Positions 1 to 6,651 of a stretch of DNA of 19,114 bases are shown here, piece after piece. The notes beneath the pieces are model-generated. The model was given only the letters and a program-made list of their open reading frames with translations. It had not been told where the DNA came from and did no database searches. A program made the position numbers and the translations under genes. Origin of the DNA: an uncultured Oscillospiraceae bacterium (GTDB lineage Bacteria > Bacillota > Clostridia > Oscillospirales > Oscillospiraceae). Each line of letters begins with the position of its first letter. The first letter of the stretch is position 1. The stretch is from positions 1-19,114 of the forward strand of contig CAAEEO010000018.1 of the NCBI GenBank assembly GCA_900754965.1, read 5' to 3'.

Positions 1-1
1 A

Positions 2-289
2 TGCAATTTGGCATTCTGTAATCTGAAAGGCATCGGAACCACAGCAGATGTGGACACCGCTGTCTATTGGCTGCAAAAAGCGGCCGATCAGGGATATGCA
101 CGGGCACTGTATCTGCTTGGAACCTGCTACAAAGACGGGACCGGCGTGATCAAAGACGCCCAAGCTGCCCGGGTCTACTATGAAAAAGCTGCCGAAAAAG
201 GCTACAAAGCTGCCATTGATGCGCTGCAGGAAAAAGAGCCTCCCAAAAAGAAACGAAAAGGACTGCGTGGTCTGTTCGGAAAAGGCTGA
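2..289 (+). CDS. Sel1-repeat (SLR/TPR-like) protein, C-terminal fragment
   Basis: The reading frame is open from base 2 to the TGA at 287-289, so the gene enters from the left and only the last 95 residues or so are visible. They show two Sel1-like repeats with the usual helix-turn-helix spacing: an Ala/Leu-Gly-rich first helix, a G-x-G turn (KGIGTT, KDGTGV) and an A-x-x-(W/Y)-x-x-KAA second helix (YWLQKAADQG, YYEKAAEKG). The tail is strongly basic (PKKKRKGLRGLFGKG). Sel1 repeats form alpha/alpha solenoids that bind other proteins; the partner cannot be inferred here. A TTG at base 8 could formally start translation, but the Sel1 pattern continues through it and no ribosome site is visible, so a 5'-truncated gene is the better reading. 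A terminator follows about 40 bp downstream. Confidence 0.8.
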   Translation, partial: CNLAFCNLKGIGTTADVDTAVYWLQKAADQGYARALYLLGTCYKDGTGVIKDAQAARVYYEKAAEKGYKAAIDALQEKEPPKKKRKGLRGLFGKG

Positions 290-329
290 TTTTTGCCGGG
301 TTTCTTCACATACTAAGCGGAAAAAGCAT

Positions 330-363
330 AGAGTGACATGAGAAAATCATGTCACTCTTTTTT
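330..363 (+). terminator. Rho-independent terminator after the Sel1 gene
   Basis: A perfect 11-bp stem, AGAGTGACATG (330-340) with CATGTCACTCT (348-358), encloses a 7-nt loop and runs into six T residues (358-363). It ends the Sel1 transcript but sits only 17 bp upstream of the next ATG on the same strand. Confidence 0.9.
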
Positions 364-380
364 CTGTTGTGAGGTGTATT

Positions 381-1454
381 ATGAATCAATCATCCCAGCG
401 CACCTTCTTTTTGGGTGCCAATACGCAAGACGGCTTTTATTCCCTGTACCGGGAGTTTGCAGCAGAGCCGAATGACTTCCTCCACATCATCAAGGCCGGA
501 CCGGGTACCGGAAAATCCACTTTCATGCGCCGCATTGCTCAAACCGCCCAGGAACGGGGATACGATGTGGAATACATTCTCTGTTCCGGAGATCCCGATT
601 CTCTGGACGGTATTTTCATTCCGGCCCTGCAGATGGGCTGGGCAGATGGCACCGCCCCCCATGCCATCGATCCCCGGTTTTTCGGCGCCTCCGGCGCCTA
701 TGTGGATCTGGGGCAGTTCTGCAACATCAGCGCCCTGCGCTCCCGGAGAGAACAAATCGAGAAAACCACCAAACACTACAAAGCTTACTATACACAGGCT
801 TACGGATTCCTGCGGGCAGCCGGAGCGGTAAACGGCATAAAATCCCCCGATCTGGTAACAGCGGACATTGCCGCAGCCGTAGAAAAACGCGCCAAAGCCG
901 CTGCCAGACGGGAATTCGGTTCCAGACATGGCACAACCTCCGGAAAAGCCGTCAGGCGATTCATCAGCGCCCTCACCTGTCAGGGGCAAGTCGCTTTAAC
1001 GGAAACTGTCCTGTCCCTATGTCCCCGCATGATTGTACTGGAAAATCAGTGCGGACTGGCCGAGATCTTTCTGCAAACCATTCTGGAAATTGGACTGGAA
1101 TCCGGTGCAAATGCCATTGTTTGTCCTGATCCTCTTTGCCCGGGACAAACGGAGGCCATCTTGTTTCCCGCCCAAGGTGTGGGATTTCTTGCCGCTGCCA
1201 AGCGATGGAATTCACTGCCTTCTGAACGGACGATTCACTTGGATAGCCTGCCGAACCGTGATACATTCCGCGCTTGCCGGTCGGAGATGCGAGAAACCGA
1301 AAAAATGCAGGAATCTCTTCTGGAACGGGCCGCACGCGCGCTCCAAAAGGCGAAGGAACTGCACGACCAACTGGAGCATATCTATCGCCCCTGGCTGGAC
1401 ACTGCGGCACTGGACAGTTTTACCGGTCAAACCATCGACCGTTGGCTGAACTGA
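381..1454 (+). CDS. P-loop ATPase of the PRK06851 type (tandem ATPase, second copy degenerate)
   Basis: A 357-residue soluble protein with no signal or membrane segment. Walker A GPGTGKST lies at residues 40-47, followed by the family's characteristic C-S-x-D-P-D-S-L-D-G-x-x-I-P stretch (about 72-87) and DGTAPH. This N-terminal pattern (F-GANT-x-DGFYSLY, then P-loop) matches Firmicute proteins annotated PRK06851, whose cellular role is unknown to me. Those proteins carry a second, similar ATPase unit. Here the corresponding segment (about 218-270) aligns without gaps to the first but has lost the Walker A lysine and glycines. ATG 381 is chosen because GAGG (371-374) sits at proper spacing; the upstream in-frame GTG at 369 overlaps that ribosome site. 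A terminator lies just upstream, so its promoter is unclear. Function beyond nucleotide binding is not predicted. Confidence 0.8.
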   Translation: MNQSSQRTFFLGANTQDGFYSLYREFAAEPNDFLHIIKAGPGTGKSTFMRRIAQTAQERGYDVEYILCSGDPDSLDGIFIPALQMGWADGTAPHAIDPRFFGASGAYVDLGQFCNISALRSRREQIEKTTKHYKAYYTQAYGFLRAAGAVNGIKSPDLVTADIAAAVEKRAKAAARREFGSRHGTTSGKAVRRFISALTCQGQVALTETVLSLCPRMIVLENQCGLAEIFLQTILEIGLESGANAIVCPDPLCPGQTEAILFPAQGVGFLAAAKRWNSLPSERTIHLDSLPNRDTFRACRSEMRETEKMQESLLERAARALQKAKELHDQLEHIYRPWLDTAALDSFTGQTIDRWLN

Positions 1455-1462
1455 GGCAAAGA

Positions 1463-1497
1463 AAAAAGGACATTCGCACGGAACGAATGTCCTTTTT
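1463..1497. terminator. Bidirectional terminator between convergent genes
   Basis: A 14-bp stem, AAAAAGGACATTCG (1463-1476) with CGAATGTCCTTTTT (1484-1497), has a 7-nt loop and A/T tracts on both sides. It lies between the plus-strand ATPase (stop 1454) and the minus-strand J-domain gene (stop 1507) and can serve both. Confidence 0.9.
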
Positions 1498-1506
1498 CTG
1501 TTTCAT

Positions 1507-2184
1507 TCAGCACCCGCAGCAGCAAAAACGCATGCACAGGTTTGCCATGCACAAACTGGCGCAAATGCTCCCGCCGGGAGACATATGCACCGAGGTGAAC
1601 TGATCGCTGTAATTCTGGTAGGCCTGTCCGCTCTGCTGCAGCTGCTGCAGGAACAGCCGGTACTGCAGGTTCCCGGGGTCCATGGTCACCGCTTTCTGGG
1701 CGTGATCCATTGCAGTGATGGTATTTCCCAAACCATAGTTGGCGTTGGCACTGAGGAAAAACCACTCGGCATCCCGACTTTGAGACGGGACTTCTTCCAA
1801 CACACGGACCGCCTGCTCAAACTGCCGGTTATTGATAAAATGGATCGCCGTGGCGTACTGCTGACTGCCGGCATAGCTCTGCTGGCCGCCATAGCCGTAC
1901 GCTCCGCCATAGCCGTACGCTCCGCCATAATTCTGGTATCCCCCATAGCCGTATTGCTGCCCGCCGTATCCATACTGCGGACCGGCACCATAGCTCTGCT
2001 GATCCGCCGTTCCATTCCGGATGGCATCGTAAGCGGCGTTGATTTCGTTCATCTTCTCTGCGGCCCGGGCATCGCCCGGGTTCACATCCGGGTGATATTT
2101 CTTGGCCAATTTGCGGTATGCGGTTTTGATTTCATCATCGGACGCGTTTCTGGACACGCCCAGCACTTCATAAGGGTCTCTCAT
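1507..2184 (-). CDS. J-domain (DnaJ-like) protein with Gly/Tyr-rich linker, TPR-like region and Cys-rich tail
   Basis: 225 residues. The N-terminus (1-57) is a J domain, MRDPYEVLGVSRNASDDEIK onward, with the essential HPD at 31-33, so it should recruit and stimulate a DnaK-type Hsp70. Residues about 58-110 are a low-complexity Gly/Tyr/Gln linker built from GGAYGY-type units. Residues about 111-185 look like TPR helices (ATAIHFINNRQFEQAVRVLE; A-x-FFLSANANYGLGN; A-x-DHAQKAVTMDP). The last residues are Cys-rich (CMANLCMRFCCCGC), with no canonical DnaJ zinc-finger repeats and no C-terminal substrate domains, so this is a specialised co-chaperone rather than general DnaJ. Its ATG overlaps the TGA of the DUF5685 gene (ATGA, 4 bp) and AGGAG lies 9 nt upstream, indicating translational coupling. 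It probably delivers Hsp70 to the DUF5685 product or its target (inference). Confidence 0.88.
   Translation of the reverse strand: MRDPYEVLGVSRNASDDEIKTAYRKLAKKYHPDVNPGDARAAEKMNEINAAYDAIRNGTADQQSYGAGPQYGYGGQQYGYGGYQNYGGAYGYGGAYGYGGQQSYAGSQQYATAIHFINNRQFEQAVRVLEEVPSQSRDAEWFFLSANANYGLGNTITAMDHAQKAVTMDPGNLQYRLFLQQLQQSGQAYQNYSDQFTSVHMSPGGSICASLCMANLCMRFCCCGC
1886..1929. repeat. 18-bp tandem direct repeat inside the J-domain gene
   Basis: Bases 1886-1929 are perfectly periodic at 18 bp for about 2.4 copies (unit around CCGCCATAGCCGTACGCT on the plus strand). On the coding strand each unit encodes six residues of the Gly/Tyr linker (GGAYGY), so copy changes would keep the frame. Confidence 0.9.
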
Positions 2185-3023
2185 TCTGCGGCACTCCTGT
2201 CGCCTTGGTCTCCGTATTTCTCATCCAATCTCATCCAGACGCCGGAATACAGGATATTCCTGATGATACCATCATCTTGGGAAATTGGCAAGCCTTCAAA
2301 GCAATTTGTACATTCAGAGATCAGCATTTTTAAAGTTTGTCTGCATATTTCCGGCTGAAATCCCGCGGGAAAACTTCCCCGCAACGGGTTATAACTGCCG
2401 GTTTTCATGTCCTGCTCATAGTCCATGCAGGCATCGTAATAATAGATAAACCGCCCCAATCCCCGGCCAAACCGGCGCAGCCGGCCGGACCAGTAGTCCG
2501 ATGGGTCGTACACAAACAGTTCTCCCAACAAATCCCCAAAGCAGTTGGCCCCGGCATCCAGTCCGGGTTCCCCTGCCCGCTCCAATGCACTCAGACGCTC
2601 CAGCGCATCGCCCACGGCCTCATTTTGGCGGGGGTACTGTTCTGCGGCACGGCGATAGCTTTTTTTGAACAGGGCAGATTCCATCAGCGCCGACAGTTTC
2701 CGATCGTCCTCCCAGTCATCCCGGAAATTCAGATATGCCAACAATACATTCATATCGGCGGCATACTCTGTGTAGCGGGTACGAAAGGCCGTCCGCGGCG
2801 TTTTGGGATGCATCAGGCACCGGAATGTCTCCGACTGTTCCTCCGGCTCATACAGTGCCCCCAGAAACAGCAGCAGAAAGGTCATGTCATACGTCAGCGA
2901 CAATCTGGCCAACTGGCCATGCCGATTCCCCAGCGTTCTGCACAGTCCGCAATATGCACTGCGGTACCGCTGATGCTCCTGCTCGTCCATATAGTTGGGA
3001 TTTGCCAGAATATATCCGAACAC
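2181..3023 (-). CDS. DUF5685 family protein
   Basis: About 280 residues, all-helical in appearance. The opening MFGYI is the family's usual start and is encoded by GTG at 3023, with AAAGGGG about 9 nt upstream. Visible conserved-looking features are a CGLC motif at 25-28 (YCGLCRTLG), an MHP near 72-74, an Asp-rich FRDDWEDD around 101-108, an NCFG near 161-164 and a second Asp-rich YYYDACMDYEQD followed by YNPL around 195-215. No signal peptide is present. The function of DUF5685 is not established to my knowledge. The two Asp-rich motifs recall class I isoprenoid synthases (see findings), and the CGLC pair could bind metal or be redox-active; both are inference. It is translationally coupled to the downstream J-domain gene. 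Confidence 0.8.
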   Translation of the reverse strand: MFGYILANPNYMDEQEHQRYRSAYCGLCRTLGNRHGQLARLSLTYDMTFLLLFLGALYEPEEQSETFRCLMHPKTPRTAFRTRYTEYAADMNVLLAYLNFRDDWEDDRKLSALMESALFKKSYRRAAEQYPRQNEAVGDALERLSALERAGEPGLDAGANCFGDLLGELFVYDPSDYWSGRLRRFGRGLGRFIYYYDACMDYEQDMKTGSYNPLRGSFPAGFQPEICRQTLKMLISECTNCFEGLPISQDDGIIRNILYSGVWMRLDEKYGDQGDRSAAE

Positions 3024-3041
3024 CGTTCAGCGCCCCTTTCC

Positions 3042-3079
3042 AAAAATAGGAGAAATGGCCTTTCGACCATTTCTCCTAT
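3042..3079 (-). terminator. Terminator of the small membrane-protein gene
   Basis: Read on the minus strand, a 13-bp stem ATAGGAGAAATGG (3079-3067) with CCATTTCTCCTAT (3058-3046) is followed by five T residues (plus-strand A tract 3042-3046). It lies 70 bp after the stop of the 3151-3738 gene and just before the DUF5685 gene; the stem's first arm overlaps the -10 of a likely promoter for that gene. Confidence 0.85.
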
Positions 3080-3107
3080 GGTAGCACAATTTGTATTCTC
3101 CTGTCAA
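3078..3107 (-). promoter_or_regulatory. Sigma-A-type promoter for the DUF5685/J-domain pair
   Basis: On the minus strand TTGACA (3107-3102) is followed by an 18-bp spacer and TACCAT (3083-3078), preceded by a TGC extended -10. Transcription should begin around 3071, inside the adjacent terminator stem, so the new RNA would lack a full 5' arm and escape termination. Confidence 0.6.
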
Positions 3108-3150
3108 ACGAACAATTTGTTACGGTTTTCCTCGGGGAAACGGCTCTGTT

Positions 3151-3738
3151 TTACATAAACGAGAAGATCAATGTCAGCATCACCACGGAAAATACGGCAC
3201 AGAGATTGGTGAGCCACCTGGGATACAGGCGCACATTGGATTTTCCGAAGCGGCTGAGTTCCTTGCGATACCGTACGTCCGCAACTTCTGCGACCGTTGA
3301 AAACACCAGATTCGCTATGGAAAGAAACAGCAGCCAGGCAGGCAACAGGGATTTGTACAGTGCCCACAGGTGCAGTCCCAAACTGATCGACTGTGCCGGA
3401 ATCGTGGCCCACCAGGCATTTTTCCCGTTTCTTGTTGCATCTGCATAGTCTCCGGGGTCAAATCCGCTCTCCTGCGGACTGTCTACCTCTATCACCTGCA
3501 GATAGTCCCACATGGGATTTCCGAAAAACTCCATATCCTTGGGCAATTCATAGTGGAGGCGATAATAGATTGGTCTGTCAACCTGTTCAAATTCCGCCTG
3601 ACAGACATTGAGTAGCGGGTGCAGTGTACGAAAGCGCAATCCCCGCTCCCCCTGCTCCCGGAACCAGTCGTACAACTTTTCCAAGTCGTAATACTGATGT
3701 GGAATTCCTAACCGCTGAGAAGATGATTTTACTTTCAC
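3151..3738 (-). CDS. Small membrane protein, DUF2812-like
   Basis: 195 residues. The N-terminal half (about 15-85) is soluble and resembles DUF2812 in its pattern: a predicted helix with LEKLYDWFREQGERGLRFR, then P-I-YYRLHYELP. The C-terminal half carries hydrophobic segments at about 112-150 and 174-194, joined by a basic loop (YRKELSRFGKSNVRLYPR), so the protein is a membrane protein of unknown role. The start is GTG at 3738 with a GGGGGG ribosome site 7 nt upstream. It has its own consensus promoter and terminator, so it is monocistronic. In other Firmicutes DUF2812 genes often sit beside PadR-type regulators; none is seen here. The family match is from pattern only. Confidence 0.65.
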   Translation of the reverse strand: MKVKSSSQRLGIPHQYYDLEKLYDWFREQGERGLRFRTLHPLLNVCQAEFEQVDRPIYYRLHYELPKDMEFFGNPMWDYLQVIEVDSPQESGFDPGDYADATRNGKNAWWATIPAQSISLGLHLWALYKSLLPAWLLFLSIANLVFSTVAEVADVRYRKELSRFGKSNVRLYPRWLTNLCAVFSVVMLTLIFSFM

Positions 3739-3761
3739 ACAGCAGCCCCCCTATCGCATCC

Positions 3762-3791
3762 ATTATAGCATGGGCAATTTTAAGCTGTCAA
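3762..3791 (-). promoter_or_regulatory. Consensus sigma-A promoter, extended -10
   Basis: On the minus strand a perfect TTGACA (3791-3786) and perfect TATAAT (3767-3762) are separated by 18 bp, with TGC directly before the -10. It drives the DUF2812-like gene, whose GTG lies 24 bp downstream. Confidence 0.85.
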
Positions 3792-3807
3792 TCGTCATGA
3801 TTACAGC
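3784..3807 (-). terminator. Weak hairpin after the ABC permease gene
   Basis: On the minus strand GCTGTAATC (3807-3799) pairs with GATTGACAGC (3793-3784) with a one-base bulge and is followed by TTAAAATT. It is the only terminator-like structure after the permease stop (3813) and it overlaps the -35 of the next promoter. Confidence 0.35.
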
Positions 3808-3812
3808 GGATC

Positions 3813-5786
3813 TTACCGTTCCTCCCCACCGCTGACAATACGATAATAGGTTCTGGCTGTCACCAGATACATCAACACATAGATCACTGCAAACACCAAC
3901 AAAGTCCCCACAGTACACAACATAAACAGATGCACCTGTGTCAGATGCAATGCCCGCAGCAGGCGGCTCAACAGCGGAAAGGCGAATATCAAGTGTATCC
4001 CCGCCGTGACCAATGGCAAAAGAAACATCGTCAGCACCTGGCTGCGGATGGAACCGCGAATCTGCCGTTCATCCATTCCCACTTTCTGCATAATTTCAAA
4101 CTTTGCCCGGTCATCATATCCCTCAACCAGTTGCTTATAATACATGATCAGTACTGTGACCATCAGGAACAGACTGCCCATGAATACCCCCAAAAACAGA
4201 AAACTTCCATACAGACTATACGATTCCTGCACATTTTCCTCCCGGCACTCTACAAGCACGCCCTTCTGTTGATGGGGCAACTGTCCGGAAAATTCCAGAA
4301 TCTCCTCGGCCCGGCCGTCTACATCAAACTGGATCATGTGTTTCAAAGGACTGGCCGCCTCTCCGTAAGCCTCTTTTTGTGCCAAAAACACACGATTCAG
4401 CTCCGCCTCATCTGGGAGTATCAAATAATACACATTGACAGCAGTATACGCCGTCAATCGGCCCGCCATGGGGTTCTCATCCAAAAAGCGGGACACCGTG
4501 TATGTTTCTCCCAACAGATCGAACTGCTCCGGAAGATGACCTTCCTGCACATAGGCCAGCACCTGCCCCCGCTCCAGAACGACCTCTTCCCCGGTCAGTT
4601 CCCGATAAGAGTCAGCTGTGATCAGGCCAAAATATGTGATGTCCCATCCGTCAACATATCCCGGGTCCGGGCTAAATGCATCGCCCTTTTGCCCCATAGC
4701 CACTTCCAAAACATCGAATCTCGCCAGATGCTCCATAGGCAGTCCCAATTCCACGGAGAGCTGCTGCACCTGAGAAAACATCTGCGTTTTTTCTTCCTGA
4801 CTTGCATCGGACAGCGTGATGCTGATGTCCTTCGGGGAGCGGTTCCGCATGATTTCCTCCGACCCAAAATAGGTGCTTACCGTCACAGAAACCGTCACCA
4901 ACACCATGGTGGACAGGATACAGATATTCGCCAGTCCCGCTGCATTCTGTTTCATTCGGAACAGCAGACCGGAAACAGATACAAAATGCTGCGGACGGTA
5001 ATAAAATTTTTGGTTTGCCTTCATGGCTTTCAGCACGGCAATGGTCCCGGCTGTAAACAAGCAGTATGTGCCGATGATCACCAATACCACAGCCACAAAG
5101 AACAACATCAGCGCAGAAAACACATCTTTTACTGTCACTGCAATCGCGTATCCGGTTCCCAGACTAAGGACACCGATCAGCACCAACGGCCATTTGGTTC
5201 GAGGTTCCTTTTCCCCCATGGATTCACTGTGGAGCAATTCAATGGGATTGATCTTGCGGATTCGCAACAGGTTTGCCCCCAGAATCAGCAGAAAAATCAC
5301 TGCAAATACCCCGAGTGTCACCAAAAACGCGGAAGGGTACAGCGAAAACTGCTCGGTCACATCATAACGCATCAAGTTCAGCAAAACCAGATACATGAGC
5401 TTATCCAGCACTGCCCCCAAAAGCAACCCCAAAGCCAGGCAAATGATCCCGGTCAGCAGCGTTTCCTCCAGCAGCACCCGGGCAATATGCCGTTTCTCCA
5501 GGCCCAGAATGTTGTACAGCGCCAGCTCCCGTCTGCGCCGGCGCATCAGAAAGCTGTTGGTATAAAACAGGAACACCCCGCTGAACAGCGCCATCAACAC
5601 CTGCCCCATCCGCATGATGAGCAGCATACTGGAACCGCCGGGCAGTTCCGTCAGCGCCATGGAACTGATGATGAAAAACATCGCCACTGTCACTATGCAG
5701 GTGACAAGATACGGCGTATACAGCTTGGCGTTCAGGAGCATATTGGTGGCCGCCATGCGAAAATAGAAAAACCGCCCCTTATTCAT
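3813..5786 (-). CDS. BceB-type ABC transporter permease (FtsX-like)
   Basis: 657 residues from ATG 5786, the usual size for BceB-type permeases. The pattern is one N-terminal membrane segment, an FtsX-like block of several segments (about 55-305), a large extracytoplasmic domain (about 306-530) between segments VII and VIII, and three C-terminal segments. Family hallmarks include RRRRRELALYNILGLEKRHI after segment II and YDDRAKFEIMQKVGM after segment VIII. Such permeases recognise cell-wall-active peptide antibiotics or their lipid targets and form a sensory complex with the kinase. The longer in-frame opening to 5918 is rejected because MNKGRFFYFRMAATNML is the family start and the extension lies within the ATPase gene. 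The start overlaps the ATPase end by 8 bp, indicating coupling. The actual ligand cannot be told from sequence. Confidence 0.9.
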   Translation of the reverse strand: MNKGRFFYFRMAATNMLLNAKLYTPYLVTCIVTVAMFFIISSMALTELPGGSSMLLIMRMGQVLMALFSGVFLFYTNSFLMRRRRRELALYNILGLEKRHIARVLLEETLLTGIICLALGLLLGAVLDKLMYLVLLNLMRYDVTEQFSLYPSAFLVTLGVFAVIFLLILGANLLRIRKINPIELLHSESMGEKEPRTKWPLVLIGVLSLGTGYAIAVTVKDVFSALMLFFVAVVLVIIGTYCLFTAGTIAVLKAMKANQKFYYRPQHFVSVSGLLFRMKQNAAGLANICILSTMVLVTVSVTVSTYFGSEEIMRNRSPKDISITLSDASQEEKTQMFSQVQQLSVELGLPMEHLARFDVLEVAMGQKGDAFSPDPGYVDGWDITYFGLITADSYRELTGEEVVLERGQVLAYVQEGHLPEQFDLLGETYTVSRFLDENPMAGRLTAYTAVNVYYLILPDEAELNRVFLAQKEAYGEAASPLKHMIQFDVDGRAEEILEFSGQLPHQQKGVLVECREENVQESYSLYGSFLFLGVFMGSLFLMVTVLIMYYKQLVEGYDDRAKFEIMQKVGMDERQIRGSIRSQVLTMFLLPLVTAGIHLIFAFPLLSRLLRALHLTQVHLFMLCTVGTLLVFAVIYVLMYLVTARTYYRIVSGGEER

Positions 5787-6546
5787 GCTGCTCACCGCCT
5801 GTGGACAGCACTGTGAGGGTGTCTGCGATTTTCTGATAAAATTCCTCCGTGGTGGCTCTGCCTCGATACAGCTGGTGGAACACTTCTCCGTCTTTGATGA
5901 ACAGCACCCGGCCTGCATGGCTGGCCGCTTTTACCGAATGTGTCACCATGAGTATGGTCTGCCCCTCATCGTTGATACGACCAAACAGGTCCAGCAATTC
6001 GTCCGTTGCTTTGGAATCCAGCGCCCCGGTAGGCTCGTCTGCCAAAACCAGTTTGGGGTCAGTGATCAGCGCCCGCGCCACTGCCGCCCGCTGTTTCTGT
6101 CCACCGGAAACCTCATACGGATATTTGTCCAGGATCTGGTCAATGCCCAGTTTCCGGGCAATGGGCATAATCCTTCCATACATTTCTGAGTATCCATGGC
6201 CAGATAAAACCAGTGGAAGAAAAATGTTGTCCTGCAGGGAAAAGGTATCCAATAAATTGAAATCCTGAAACACAAATCCCAAATGATCCCGCCGGAAAGC
6301 GGCCAATTCTGAATCCCGCACCGATGCCAGGTCTTTTCCCTCCAACAGCACCTGCCCTCCGGTAGGTTGATCCAACGCTGCCAGAATATTCAGCAATGTG
6401 GTCTTACCGGAACCGGATTCTCCCATAATGGCTACATATTCTCCCTGCTCCACGGAAAATGTAACACTGCGCAGCGCCCGGACCTGGTTCGTGCCAAACC
6501 GGGATGTATAGATCTTCTGTAAATTTCTCACTTCCAAGATAGACAT
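5779..6546 (-). CDS. BceA-type ABC transporter ATP-binding protein
   Basis: 255 residues, the standard length. Walker A GESGSGKTT is at 42-50, the Q-loop FVFQDFNLLD at 91-100, the signature VSGGQKQR at 146-153, Walker B LVLADEPTGALD at 166-177, and the H-switch in MVTHS follows. It belongs to the MacB/LolD-like ATPases that pair with FtsX-type permeases. ATG 6546 has AGGAGG 8 nt upstream. It is first in the ATPase-permease pair and is separated from the kinase gene by 105 bp that contain their own promoter-like and operator-like elements, so transporter expression may be induced by the adjacent two-component system. Confidence 0.95.
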   Translation of the reverse strand: MSILEVRNLQKIYTSRFGTNQVRALRSVTFSVEQGEYVAIMGESGSGKTTLLNILAALDQPTGGQVLLEGKDLASVRDSELAAFRRDHLGFVFQDFNLLDTFSLQDNIFLPLVLSGHGYSEMYGRIMPIARKLGIDQILDKYPYEVSGGQKQRAAVARALITDPKLVLADEPTGALDSKATDELLDLFGRINDEGQTILMVTHSVKAASHAGRVLFIKDGEVFHQLYRGRATTEEFYQKIADTLTVLSTGGEQHE

Positions 6547-6571
6547 CCGAAACTCCTCCTGATTCGATGAT

Positions 6572-6619
6572 GGTCTGATTGTAACAGACCGGGCGCCGGG
6601 ATGCCTTAACCCTGGCTTA
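6572..6619 (-). promoter_or_regulatory. Candidate response-regulator-controlled promoter of the BceAB-like pair
   Basis: On the minus strand TAAGCCA (6619-6613) and TAAGGCA (6608-6602) form a direct repeat of 11-bp period, the geometry used by OmpR-family regulators. They lie about 19-36 bp upstream of a TACAAT -10 (6583-6578) that lacks a good -35, as expected of an activated promoter. A perfect 6-bp inverted repeat, GGTCTG (6572-6577) and CAGACC (6585-6590), encloses the -10. Confidence 0.5.
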
Positions 6620-6651
6620 CAAACTGCCGGCCGTTTCTTACGCTTTTGTCA

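Noticed and set aside
1886..1929. A CRISPR-like array
   Set aside because: The repeats are contiguous, without spacers, and code for a protein linker; no cas genes occur.
1585..3158. Plus-strand open frames of 257 and 273 codons opposite the J-domain and DUF5685 genes
   Set aside because: Both are shadows of minus-strand genes with clear domains, ribosome sites and coupled overlap.
3930..5816. A 628-codon open frame on the plus strand opposite the BceB-type permease
   Set aside because: It is antisense to a clear gene, its product is a Gln/His-rich low-complexity sequence without domains, and no ribosome site precedes it. It follows from codon bias of the real gene.
5787..5918. A 44-residue N-terminal extension of the permease
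   Set aside because: It lies within the ATPase gene, is Cys-rich and unlike the family. MNKGRFFYF at 5786 is the normal start.
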